The position numbers and the translations under genes are program-made. From Caprimulgus europaeus (taxonomy: Eukaryota > Chordata > Aves > Caprimulgiformes > Caprimulgidae), in assembly GCA_907165065.1 (NCBI GenBank), contig OU015524.1, positions 32,391,295-32,455,294 on the forward strand: a stretch of DNA of 64,000 nt. The letters are read 5' to 3'. This document shows positions 24,881 to 37,800 of the stretch, one piece after another; within the stretch, counting starts at the first letter, position 1; the number at the start of each line of letters is the position of its first letter. The notes beneath the pieces were generated by a model. The model was not told the origin of the DNA, ran no database searches, and saw nothing but the letters and a program-made list of their open reading frames with translations.

Positions 24881-27800
24881 GGAAACCCTACCCCATCCTT
24901 CCTAGGTGTCAAGGGCCAGAGGGGAAATCTTTTCCTCTAACAGCCCTCTTAGTGCTCAGGCCCAAGGTTTTCCAGTTCATGTAAGTCTTGAGAAGAAAAA
25001 TTTAAAATAACAAAGTCCTCATTCTGCAAATAGACCTAGCTTTGTATTTTGCCCACCGGTCAAGCTGGGCTGAGCAAAAGACAGTTTCTTCAGAATTCTG
25101 CTGTTCCTTCATCGCACACACTCACTCTATGTTTCAACTTGTAAGGATCTAGGTACAGTGGGTATTAAACTCATGTGGAATCTTTAACTGCTCGCCTTGC
25201 CCATGAGTATGAGTTTAAAGCAAGGAGCATCTTCCCTTTCTATCCACTCCATATATGACGGCTATTAAAGACAACTTGCACAAAGACAAGCTGAAAAAGG
25301 AGAGCATACACCCACTTTACAATATACTGTGAAATTTAGCAACTGCAAAGAACTGGGATGCTGTCTCAAGAGGACAACAGGACTTTATATACTACCTGGA
25401 CAGAACAGTAATCCTTTTAATAAGAAGCATAGATCCCAAAACAAACCCCATCAAGACAACCTTGGATAAAAATGTTAAAAAACACTAAGTTAATCCAACG
25501 AAAAGGCAAAAACTACTCACCATATTACAAGAAGCTTCTACCAAACTTCCTGATTTTCTCAGCTGGGCAGGAGCTTCTGACTACAGATAAAGTAACAAAT
25601 CACAGGTAGCCTCTGAAGATCCCCTTAGAGCCCCTCTGTCTAGGCTTAAATATCTCTCAATCACTCACAGAGGGCTAAGAGAAACAAGCTCTGCCTGTCC
25701 CCTCCCACATATTGACTTCCTGATTACTCCTTTTTCACCTTTCAGGTGCAAAGGTGCTAACAAGTGTCCACTTTGCAGGTGCATTGGAATCACAAACAAT
25801 AGCAACTCCTCTAAAAGCTCCTAGCATAAAGGTAATGTAAACAAATCCACACTGAGGTTACTGTCAGAAACACAACAGATTGTTGATGAAAACAGATAAC
25901 TCTTATAATGACTCTATGTTCTGTTATTTCAAAAAAATATTCATTAAAATATGGTGTTTATTGCTCCCCATCCTGTACCATCATCCTTTATTATCTAAGT
26001 CAAACTGTGTCTCTCAGCTAAAAGCACTGTTTTCCACATGTTTTATTCCTCTTGTTAGCCAGCCATGTTGAACTATATATGGAAACAATATTTACTAGGG
26101 ACTTGGGGGTTTATTTTGCTTTTGCCAGAAGTGCTGTGCATGATTCTGCTTTCAGTACTCAGCTCCTGCTCAGTTGCAGCCACAGAGCAGTTCAGGCTAG
26201 CTATTCTAATGGCTTGTGACCAATACTGCTCATCTGGAATGCTTGAATAGAGTACTGGAAAGACACCATGCTATTTCTTCCTCTTACTGAGATCTTTTTC
26301 TGTCTTGGCAGAACATATGTAGAAGATTCAGGTGAAAAATGTCAAAACAAGTAGAGAAATAGAAAGACGTTTGTTGTTTTGTTTTGATTGTTCATGAGAG
26401 GTCATTTTAATCCTTGTTTGAAAAAGGTTTTATTTCTCCCCATCACCAGTAGTACACAAGTCAGTGTTAATGCTTTATAATAAATAAGACTGGTTCAAAT
26501 TATCAATTTTTTGGTTTTGTATAGGCAAAGCTCTCAAGAAAGACATGGTCTGTGCTTTTCCTGTCAAATTATTAAGGCTAACAGTGTAAGAACCTCGCTT
26601 AGCTATTTATACAGCACCAGAAATACTATTCACCCTATCCAACTTTAGATAACTAAACAAAATAAGTTCAGAGTTTAGAGACTTTTTTAAAAGAGAAAGA
26701 GTCATCTCCAGAAGAAAACCCATCCCATCATAAGTCCGACTTTTGAAGAAATCCATCATTACACTAAAAAACAGGGCACCATCACCTCCACTGACCACGG
26801 TGATTATATTTGCTTTCAGTTCCCAGATAAGTAGTGCTGATATAAAGCAAGATTTGTAGCCTGACCAGGAAATTGATGTCTTTCAAAACACATCAACCAG
26901 CATTCTATAAAAAGCTGAACAGGCTGCCTTTACAACACAAATTTTCCATACTTTTGAGGCTCACTTCTTTTACCAAAAGGAGGAAATATAAAGCCACCTT
27001 GTGGAGTGACCTAAATTCAAGCTACATTTCAGGTGCTTGAAGACACTGGCCATCTAGCAGAATGTTTTTTGGTTTGGTTTGGGGTTTTTTTCTTCATTAA
27101 GACAGGGACCTTCAGTTTGCCAAAACTGAAGTATTTAAGAATTTAAATGGACACTCTCTATTGATCTTCATAAATATTAGTCCCATTCCACAAACATCTA
27201 GACATCTGCAGCACTTGTCTCAGCATTACTTCACTAAGTAGCTAAAATGCAAGCAGATTTGTGTTATGCATACATGAGAGCATCTGAAGTTATCAAAATG
27301 AAATATGTGAAACTAGGCAAAGGTTTTCAGATCCAGTCTTAAGGTGAACCTTCATACCACCCTGATCCTAAGGCTTTTAGAAAAGCTTAAAGTAAATATC
27401 CTTCCATTCTAAAACTTCAGCCTTTCATGTTCCTTCCTCTTTCAATTAATCTGAAATCAGATTCTTGCACATACAATTGGTACTTTTCCTACAAGGAATG
27501 GTATAACCTTCTGCAAAGGGTGCTTTTAAAATCTTGTGGTATGTACTTTCCTTGTTAAGCCAAAACCTCTAGTGAAGGTGGACTGCACTGGAGACAGAAG
27601 TGAAGGTTTAGGTTCATGTTCTAATAAGTACAAGTCAAAGTAAAAATTAAAAATACCCTTAAACCAAATCTAGCCCATGTAGATTGATGATTTTGAACCT
27701 AGACTAGGTCAGATGCAAGATGTTAAATGTCATTAACATGTAGGGTTATTCCTACCAGAAGGTTGGAATAGTGAGTGGATTTTTGCCTTCTGTTTTTCTT

Positions 27801-29699
27801 CAGTAGTATCTGTCCCCTGTCACAAATAATAAATTAAAAACTGCCATGAAAGGAATTATCAGCTGGTGGGTATGCCTACCCTTATTTAGGTAGGCAAGGA
27901 AGGGTCAAAGTACAGCACATGCTGTTATGTGCAGCAAAGATGATGGTGGACTAGAGCCCCATAGACTGAGTTCACTGAGAAGAGCAAGGCTGCACAGAGC
28001 TGTAGGGTTCAGCTGCTCCCCCTGCTCCCTCTCTGCAGCACGGCACTTTAACTGAGCAACTGAGCTGGAGTGAGATTCCAGAATTACACCCAGAGTAAAT
28101 GTGTGTGTATAATTGAAATGTCAAAACAGAAGGAAGCTTATTTCCACAGCTACATAATACAGACAACATGTTTGATGTGATGGCACTTGCACAGAACAGG
28201 AATGAAGGCAAGAGGTGTGCATGTTTTGCTGAATGATCTTATAGGCTTAATGGCTCTGAAGGAGCTGCGTTGTTATTATTAACTATTTGTTGCATCTCTA
28301 TTTTTAGAGTGTCAGTTTGATATACCAACAAACTAAGTGAAGTAGAAACTTTTCCCACAGAGCCTTGAATCAGCATGTCTAATTCCTCTACTCTCAAGGT
28401 TAAGAGTTTACTTTATTCTCCGTGTATATTCAGTCTTTTGCTTCTTTGATGAAATTGTAGGTGGCAAATCAAAGTAAATGGCAGTGTGGTGTCGTCCTTT
28501 AGTCATTGTGTCACTAGAAACTAACACTCTACACACTGGCAAAAAGAAAGGATATTGTGCTAAAACAATGTTTGGTAGCAGTGACTCACAGCGCAGGTCT
28601 TGGGCTCATATTCTGCCATATGGTAAGTTTGTTACAGATTATACCTTCTAGACACTGGTAAACGTAGTTTCAATTCACTCCACCAAAACACTCTCAGATG
28701 GCGATGATGATGCTTTTTGCAAACATTGTCTAGATCTAAAACACTGCTACAGAGAAACACGCAGCACCATATGCTGAGTTCTTTTTTGCCTCTTGCTTAG
28801 GCATTTGTGCAATGTTCACTTTACAACTTAGTAGTCATTAGAGGCTGGGAACCTAAATAGAACCAGTTTCAAGACAGATCAGACATACCATATTTACCTT
28901 GCTTCCACATGTCCAATTATACAGGGAAGATTAAGAACCAAAGTTACTGGTGCCCCAGAACACCAGAAAGAGCTTTACTAGCACATACAATATTCACTAT
29001 ATCAAATATTAGGAGCAGATGAGGATTAACACAACTGGGAGAAGGACACAAGGAAGGTGGTAGACCATAAAGGACCATAGGAAGCAAAGGAAAAAGTGAG
29101 GAAGGAGCCTAAGAAGGCTCATAAGAACCAAGGGAAGTTCTACCGTCTGAATATAAAATGACAAATTGACTGGGCAGATTTAGAAATACTTTTTCTTTAT
29201 AGCAAGTGGCACGTGAAATAGCACACTGGGAGAACAGAAAGCCCTCATTTCTCTCTAACCCTGAACATAGTGCCATTCGCACCTTGGTCACATAGGAAGG
29301 TGGCTTGAACCTCAGCACATGCCTGAAAAGTAGAGTAGGAAGAAAAGGGGGACAGTGGGAGTTGAGAGAACTTTCTCAAGGGTGCACAACCCATCAGTAG
29401 CACAGAAAGTATCCAGGCTTCCTGGTCTCTTTGCCACTAAGTGGTGTTACCATCTGATTTGGGATCATCTTTAATTTAATGATTAGGTGTTTGAAATGCC
29501 TCAAAATGTCTTAATGTTTGAAGTCATCCTGAGATAATCAGATCACTACAACAATTCCTCCCCATGAGCTTTCTCATTGTTGTGCTCCACAGCTGTCCTT
29601 TGAGGATCCTCCACAGCCATGTGGTTAGGGATGGGGCAGGACAGGGGTAATCCTTTATTCTCAGCAAGCATTTAGTCTGGTAAAGGAAAATGTAAAGAT
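24881..29699. other. Unassigned sequence
   Basis: No supported gene. A T/G-rich tract lies at about 27067-27090. A small hairpin TGCCTACC/GGTAGGCA with an 8-base loop lies at about 27873-27896. Short openings look accidental. Confidence 0.45.
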
Positions 29700-30300
29700 A
29701 AAAGCAGCTGCCATCAGCATATTTTCTTCCATATCAGTGCTGTGATGCTGAATTCACTGTGGTTCAGTGAGAGCTGAGCCTGGGTTGCTTTTCAAGGATG
29801 CAATGAGCAGTGTCTAATTTGCTCATTATGGTAACTGTTATCGGCATCTGAGCATATCATGGCATTACAGCCAGTTTTATGTCTGTGGGCTCATGAGGCA
29901 GGCAGTTGCCAAGCAAACATCTTTAACGTGTGTGCGTCTTCCTTTGGGTAAAACAGACCCACACTGATCCCCTCTTCTCTCCAACAGCTTCAGCAATCTC
30001 AGAAGTTTTTTGCTCAGTGTACCTCTCTCCCCAGGAGACCCTCATTAAGGTGGACACCTGCAGTAGCTTCAGGCCAGCCTTCTGCTCTGCAGTCATTAGC
30101 TTATTCCAGTGCACTGTGATTGCACAGGTACACAGCAGATGTTATTATCGGAGCTGGCATTTACCAGCAATTAAAACACAATAACTGTTGAGCTTATAAA
30201 GGCATTTCCTTTTTGGAGGATTGCTTGGTTTATTTCCATATTCATAAGCAGAAATAGCTGCAATTCCATTGACAAACATTGACATCTTGCCTAATGTATT
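29700..30300. promoter_or_regulatory. Candidate conserved non-coding block
   Basis: The block is free of recognised repeats and long mononucleotide runs. It has evenly mixed, complex sequence with many short motifs of the kind found in enhancers, such as CAGATG, TGATTGCA and GCTCATTA. This is an impression from composition only. An accidental 84-codon opening (29930-30184) overlaps a similar one on the other strand. Alignment across birds and mammals is required before calling it regulatory. Confidence 0.22.
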
Positions 30301-31189
30301 AGTTACTTTGTAACTTGGGGGGTTTTGAGCTTCCCAAACTGTCTTTGTATTTGCATTATCAAATTATCTGTTTCACAATGTTTCAGAAATGTTTCTTCTT
30401 GTCAGAAATGAGTCAAATGCCACTTATTTGCCCCACACTGATCCTATCTACTGCAAGTACAGAGTGGCTAAGTGATGCTACTGTTAACTCAGCTTTCTGG
30501 GCTTTACTTTGCTGGGGGAGAAGGGTATATGCCTTAGTTTGGCTTGTCTTTTTGACATCCTGTCACTGGTTTTGTAAAACATCACATGTGTCTTCCTCCC
30601 CCTCCTCAATAATCAGCACAGCTGAGAGAGGTTTATTTTATTTTTAATCAGAGTATACTTTGAGGCAGCTATTTTTCTCTTCCACAGTCTTATGGACGCA
30701 GTAATTTCCCACTGTCAGTTGTGACTGGTGGAAGTCAGACCTCTTGCAATATCACATACAAAAATAACAGTGCTCCTCAAGGAAAGGTTTAGCACCTGAA
30801 ACCCACCACTAGAATTCACCCTGCACTGTCTGTCAGAAAACTAACTCTCATTACACATGCATAAGACTTAACGCAATGTTTTCCATCTTTTTCTTCATCT
30901 GCTGTAGGCTGTTAAGTCTGCGGGATCTGAATTGCTTTCATTGCTGCATTTGTTACTAAGTGCATCTAAGAAAGAATGAATGACAATCAAGCTGGACTTT
31001 CAGAGCAGAGAATCTGATTCAGCAATTCTGAGATAACTGGGAATGAAAGTAGGATTCACCTTCAGATCCATTGGACTTTGTGGCTGGGCCAGGAACGGAG
31101 ATAGGGATAAGAAAAATTCATAATAAAATAAAATTTAAAAAAACCCCACTCCTCACTGCTTTCAATTAAAGCCTTAAAGACTCCCCTGG
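30301..31189. other. Unassigned sequence
   Basis: A 110-codon opening at 30315-30647 has no recognisable domain. Nothing else is seen. Confidence 0.4.
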
Positions 31190-31560
31190 GTCCAGGTGGT
31201 TCCACTAAATTGTCATCTTCAGTTTCTCAGCACAGCATCAGTGCTGCATCATTTATGGAGGTGTATTTGCTTAAGAGTTGTCCTCGTTAAAATTCAATTA
31301 CACTGAAACCACATAATCTCTCATTGTAATAACCTGATAAAAAGCCCTTAACTGCCACACCACGTGCCCATTTAGCAAGGAAATTAGCTCAGCAAAGAAC
31401 ACAGTCCTAATTTAGCAATTAGGGTGCAGTTTGTATCAGGCTATTTCAGTAAGATTGGAAGGTAATTTACAAGGTAGTTTTGCTCATTGCAAACTATTAA
31501 AGGCATGTCAATAGTGAAAATTTCCAGTGCATGTCTGGGTAGAGAATGATGTCTGTGCAT
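31190..31560. promoter_or_regulatory. Candidate conserved non-coding block with paired ATTA sites
   Basis: Repeat-free AT-rich sequence with several ATTA/TAAT cores. At 31406-31423 CCTAATT and AATTAGG form perfect inverted arms four bases apart, a layout that could suit a homeodomain dimer. The call is speculative and based only on motif density. Confidence 0.22.
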
Positions 31561-32559
31561 TTCCAAAAGTAAAAAAGCTATCATGAACAGGATCTTCTCT
31601 TTGTAGTCATATTTGCTAAATTCTTTCTGTGCTAAATGGTGAAGAGGATATATGTTACAAGCTTACATATCAGAAGATGAGCCATATTCCTATGGTCCAA
31701 GAGAATTCTCCTTGATTTTGAACAACCCATTTTTTTGAAATTTCATATGTGAATTTTAGGGTCAAATTCTCCTGATAGTATCATAGAAGTATCCGGTGGG
31801 ATATAAGCTTTCTTGACTGTTCCCTGAAGAAAAAGCTGTGGATTGAATGTGGTTGTGTTAGGATCTGCTCTGGATGTCTTTCCCAGATTTATTAATCAAG
31901 AAGAAAAGATCACATCCTCTAGAGCTTTCCATGCTTCGACTTAATGATGAAACTAAGTTTTGCCTGTGCAACAAGAGTATTTTTTAAGAGGTGATACTAA
32001 TGTCATGAACTACATTCATATAAGCTCCCAGAGAGTCAATGTGATACTCTCTAGCTTCTCTCTGGAGCTCTTATCATCAGACCAGGTAATAAAAAAGCAC
32101 ATCTATGCAGCTTTCCCTCAGTCGCCATTACTATCAGCAGTAGTAGTTTTTAATTACCGTGATATATTGGAAACAGTGGGTTGGTGCAAATCAAAGCTAA
32201 AAGGTCCGCTAGAAACAAAGTTAGTGATGTACTCCCAAAGTTTTCAACACATACACGCCTACTAGTGCTCTTTGCCAGCATAGTGGAGCAATAAGTTTCA
32301 AAGACCATGGTTTAAGGTAACACCAGGACTCCAGCTGTAAATTAGGGAAGTTTCAAATCAAGATTGGTGAGGAAAACTCCAAGGTAAAGCAATGCTGTCC
32401 TGACATTTAATCTCTAGCCCCCAGTACACCCAACATTTGTTTGAACCACGATCTGATATGATCAAGACAAGCTGGTTTTATGGTGTCATTCCACTTTGTC
32501 CATTATTAGGCTGTGCAGAAGCTGGATTCTTCCCTTGTTTTTTTGGTTGTGGGTTTTTT
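31561..32559. other. Unassigned sequence
   Basis: A 101-codon opening at 31960-32265 has no known domain. No repeat is recognised. Confidence 0.4.
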
Positions 32560-32592
32560 TGTGTGTGTGTATGTGTGTACGTGTGTGTGTGA
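32560..32592 (+). repeat. Imperfect (TG)n microsatellite
   Basis: TG dinucleotides with single interruptions (ATG, TAC), preceded by a T/G-rich tract from about 32531 and followed by GGTTTTTTT. Confidence 0.85.
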
Positions 32593-32859
32593 TTTGGGTG
32601 GGGTTTTTTTAAAAAATAATATTTCACGACAATTTTGAAAAGCCTTTTCACAGCAGCCAGTCAGAAGAAGAGAGCTCATTCCCATTGGAACTGTTTCTAA
32701 CTCTATAACATTGCAGGGAAGATGGAATGAGAATGCTTCAGGAACAAGGATACAACTCTGAGGTCTTCCAGAGTGCTTTTTCTAGTCATCTTTCAGTTTA
32801 TATTTAAGCCTTCATTTTGGTCCCTTGCTGTTCATTCTGTTACTGTTAATGGTTTCTCT

Positions 32860-33010
32860 AGAAGTATATGTCTTTTATTTTTATGAGTGATTTTTATCTC
32901 ATGCTAAGTCTCTTTGCCATGCTAATGAAGTGAATTACTAGCTTTAATGAATGGAATTAATAACTTAATTTCCTTGGTATGTTTTTAATAACAGAATTGC
33001 CATTCTTTTT
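32860..33010. promoter_or_regulatory. Candidate AT-rich regulatory block
   Basis: Dense TAAT-type cores, including GCTAATGAAG, GAATTAATAAC and AATTAC, in sequence without recognised repeats. It resembles conserved developmental enhancers in composition only. Confidence 0.18.
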
Positions 33011-34790
33011 GTTATTTATAAGTGTTCATATAAACATAGGCTGATAGTTGTGCCGTCCTCATGTGTAGTGTCAGAGTAACATAAAGGGTTACAAGTAGTA
33101 AACTGGTACTGAAACTACCTTAACTAAACAGCTAATTAAACTTTTGTGCACATTTAGCTACACATACATTTTTATGTGCAAAAGTAAATGTACTATTTAC
33201 ATCTATAAGTACCTTTTTTGCACAGACAAGAGTTTATGTGCAAAATTATCATGTTTGTAGTTTCTAGTGGGAGACAAAGCTTATATTTTTCCCTCAGAAA
33301 AGATGAGATGCTTGGCAAACATGGAGCTGATTTAGCAGAAAGTTAGTGGTATAGCACACAGCAGTTGACTTTGGGGATCCAATATTATTCACAGAATTTA
33401 AGCTTTCATTTTAAAACAACTAACAGAACAAAAAAAGTTCCCTTAGTCCTTATAATGCAAAAAATTCTTGTCAGACTCATGCTGTGGTTTTGCTCATTTT
33501 CCCATCTGAAACAGTAATAAAAAGGAAAGTATAAGATATATCTACATGATTACCCAAGTTTTGCCAGTTCTGAATCATGTCATTGTAGTCATACCACTCA
33601 AAGTACAGAAAAGGAGGGGTATTCAGATGGACAGTCTTGTTTTGACACAGAAGAAATAATTCATCAATGGTTCAGTGAATTCCTGTAGCCACAATTCTAG
33701 GGATCCCAGCTCCCTAGGACCTCTGCTGAGATCCTCACCTGGTAATGATTTGTGACTGTGCTTTTTGAGTTGTTGCTCATAATCTTGCAAGGTTTAAGTG
33801 CTATTCTTTGAAGTTTGCAATTGAAGACTAGAAAGATATAAAACAATCTAAAAATATCTTATCAGAAGCCATATAATCCACGACTTGTATCCACCTCACA
33901 GGCTTTGTCCATACTAGATATTCTCTACTCCATTACTTTTTCGCTATCATCTCCAGTGGTCTAAGGGAAGTTGGTGCTACTGCATCCATTCAATGACTAG
34001 TCAGAACTGACTCATAACGTGAACTGCCAAGAAGCATCAGGAGCAGACTTCTCAGTGGAGGTGATAGTAAAGCTGGCAAGGCTGTGCAATACTGGCCAGG
34101 ACACAGTCCCAGAGTACCCAAAAGAGAAGAGAAGGGCAGGTCTATTCGTGGTGTCCTTGAACACAGGCAACCAGGTCACTAGGAAAGTGGCAGAAGAAGT
34201 TGCAATGTCTGTGAGTACACTCGGTCTCAGCTCCCAGCCTGTATAAAGTGTGCAGCAAGAACACCCTCCTGGCTCAGAGTTACACTGCATCGACTGTATT
34301 TTGTTTGCTCTTGTGTGCTGCTGTGAAATCTCACCTATGAAATAGTGTCTCTACATAAATACAGTGCGTAGGCAAATAACTACAGGGTGACCTATGCAGA
34401 ACTGCTACAGAGCTGTGTTAATCAGCATTTGAAACAGCTGTATAGTACTCCAGTTTGTAAAAGATACCAGCATATCACTGACTGTGGTGTAAAATACAGC
34501 TAGCATCCTGAGTTTGGCCAATTTTTTTCCTTAGTCTTGTATATGCCAGCTTCTATGTCTCCAAAATTAGGAAGGCAGAAGGGTTTAGAGCCTGAACTCC
34601 TGTATATTTCTAAATGGCTTTGAAGACCATGGGTGCAAGATGCAACTGGTCACTTACTGGAAACTAGCACTTGATGAGAAGATGTGAAATGGAAAGATCT
34701 GGGAACCAGGCAAAAGGCAATGAGATGCACAGGTTGGAGCAGGGAATGAGAGAAGGCATGCAACTGTAGTTCCCTATGGTGAGATTCATA

Positions 34791-34792
<2 letters not shown>
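33011..34792. other. Unassigned sequence
   Basis: The part at 34012-34290 is richer in GC and open on both strands (92 codons minus, 75 plus). The plus frame passes a CAG|GTCACT donor-like site near 34171, but no convincing acceptor or known domain is present. Confidence 0.4.

Positions 34793-34822
<30 letters not shown>
34793..34822 (+). repeat. Poly(A) tract, 30 bases
   Basis: Thirty consecutive A. No retrotransposed body or target duplication is visible upstream, so I annotate only the tract. Confidence 0.9.
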
Positions 34823-34824
<2 letters not shown>

Positions 34825-37800
34825 AAAAGGAGTGGGAGGATGACAAAATGGGCAGGCCTAACTGATTAAATCAGACAAATGACCTCCCCACAATGATTTA
34901 TGGGCCAATCTCTTACCAAGGGTGCAACTTATCAGTGAGTAGCCCATACAATTAGTGCTGCTCCATGAATCACTCGCAGGGCTGGCTTTTCTGCAAGACT
35001 TTCACACATAGTTTGTTATTACAGCAAATGAAAGGTTTGCCTGGCCCTCCTTTCACCCTACCCAGGAATTGCTGCTGAGGGCTGCAGATCACATTAGCAG
35101 GTTTCTGCAGCCTAAGCAGGGCTCTGCTTGATTGCCAGGTTTAAGCCAAAGGGCCACACAGAGGGGTATAAACTGAGAATAGGATTTAAAATTCCATGAG
35201 CAGAACAAGTGATGTACCCAGAAATGTAAAATTAAGTTTGGCTAAGGAGCAGTGCTAAGGCACATGTGTTCTACTGAAAACTTACCCAAGCTCACTTTCT
35301 GTGCTGTCCCATCTTAATAAAATGGGGCCTGAAAAAACAATTTCATGTTTTTGGACTGGAATAGTTCAACTGGATTAATAAAGAATTAATTCTCTATGAT
35401 GCATAAATAGTGAGCTTGAGCTACCTTAAAAACAGTAACACAGGTAGGTGGGGATCTATATAGAATTCAATCTAATGTTTTAAGGCATAAGGGAATCACT
35501 GCCACAGCAGTGAAAACAATTCTCTCTCCTCCATTCTTGCTATTATATATGCTCACAGAATTGACTGTAATTTAAAAGACCATAATGCCTGGTTTACATT
35601 CCCCTAGTCAGAGAGAAGAGCTACTTTCACAGCTTACAGGCTAGTGGTTACAAACTTTACTACCCATTATGTTTCCTGAAGATAAATTTTCAATCACATT
35701 CCTTTCATGGAAGAGGTTTATTCTCTTTCTAGAATGCTCTGAGCCCATAATAATGCCATTAGCAAATCAAGACCAAAGTCTGTATATGGGAGTGTTTGGT
35801 TGATAGTTTTACCTCACACAGAAACACCAGCCTTAGCAAAGAGCAGAGCTCGTTCTTTTTATGTTCTTTCAGCTCCATTGGTGTCTAAATCCACCAGTCT
35901 GAAACAGGTTTCTTTGTCAAAGAAAAACAGCTGAAGAGTATGATTCAACTTTGCGCTGCATTGAAGTATTTCAGAGCAGTAGCACTAATGAAGGAATTAA
36001 TACAAAGGCATCGATAACAGAATGAGTAGGAAGTCTTTCACACTTTGCAGGTTTCCCCTGGGAAATGTGCTGCTGCTGCTGTGGAAATGATGGTTCATAC
36101 AGTGGTGTTCACTGCAAGCACGTGAAACTTTGCAGAATTTATCCTGCTTATTCTTACCATTCCTTATAGCTTCATGGCTCCATACGATCTGTAGAGCAGA
36201 TATAGTAGCCTCTAAGCACGTAATGGACTGTCAGCAGAAACAGAGGCCTTGAGATCAGTTCCATTGCGCATGAGTGGAAGGAGCAATTTAGAAGTCAGCA
36301 AGATAAGAGTTTTATCTCTCGTAGGAACTAGCAGGTAACACAGACAGTATCTAGAAATAAAGGCACTGGCAGGACACACAGAGAGTGCTTACTGGAAAGC
36401 TTGTCCTACAGGGCTTGTTTGAGGTATCTTTTCTGCAGAGAAGGAGGAGGAAAAAATATCCATTTCTGTTGCAAGTTCCTCCCAGTTACTGACTTTTCAC
36501 CTGGATCAGAGTGACCTTCCTTTGGAAGTGTGGCAGTAAAAATTTTCTGATAAATTTCTGTGAAACAAAAAAAGACATTACCGTTGAAAGTGCCCAGGGG
36601 ACGGAGATCAAGAATCCTGTTTGCAGTTAGCCAGAAAACTGGACTTAAAACATCAGAGCAGGGATCTACATTTCTATCATTTGCTCATTTCTTTCTATTA
36701 GGTGGGAGAAGCTTTCTGAGATGAGTGTGATATTTCAAATATCTCTAACTCCCAGTTATATTGTCCAAAGGTCTAAAAGCCCGATCTGAAGAGGTGTTGT
36801 ACACTCTTTGACTCCAGTCTCATCCCATAACACAACCATTCCTAATTTATTTCAATATGATTACAAGGGACCCTGTCTTTGAGTTCACATGGCAAACGAT
36901 GTCACGTCAGCACTGAAATCACTGACCCAAAGTAAAAGAATGCCCTTGTGAACATCTCAAGATTGAATTAATACCTCATATTCTCTCATAGCTTCTGCTA
37001 CCGAGTGGGATCTGTTCAGCTCTGCTGTATTTGTCATCTGTATCCATAAAATTGAGAACTTTATGCTCCTTTTTAAGACTGTAAATTTACAGATTTAAAA
37101 TGTTTTTGAGAAATATTTCATGATTTTAAACCAGGCATCAAGGCAAATGACAGCAAATCTTCTGAGGCTGTAATCATAAGGGGAAGAGAATATAGATGAG
37201 GTAACTGCCTATAGCTTTTCAACTTAAAAACATTGTTTGTACATAATTTCCATTGTCACTTGACATCTATGTCCCAATTCTAATTCTGCCCTTGAGATGA
37301 TGGGGCACCACCAGCTTTTCAACACTTTTGTAAGGTGATTTTCAATTACTGCCTCAGCAACTGCCCCCAGCTCAGAGCAACTTTAGGGAAGCAGAAATAG
37401 TTGTCATTCAAAAGTAAAGCTATGCTGTTTGTTCCTGAGGATATGAGTCATACTAATCTTCACTGGATGCCTAACGTGAGTGAGGAGCTTCCAATCCTCA
37501 GTCCAGTCTGTGTGTTTGTGTAATGCACTACTGCTGCAAACTAATGCTGACTAGTGAGATGCACAGGAGACACTCAGAGCAGAATTTAGTCTTGTCATCT
37601 TTGAGACCTACAAATGCAGATATCTTCACTAATAAGTCCATAACAATAAAGAAAGTGATTAATCAAGGAATAATTATTCAATAATTTATGTAGCAAAAGA
37701 AATAGGTCATACCAATAAAATACCCAAAAAAAGAGATTTAATATAAACAAAAGAAGGAACTTTTCACATTCCTCAAAATGTGAAGAGTTCCTTCATTCCT

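Noticed and set aside
34012-34290. Exon open on both strands
   Set aside because: There is a donor-like site but no convincing acceptor, and no recognisable protein on either strand.
34793-34822. Tail of a SINE or processed pseudogene
   Set aside because: No recognisable body, tRNA-like promoter or flanking duplication was found upstream of the A run.
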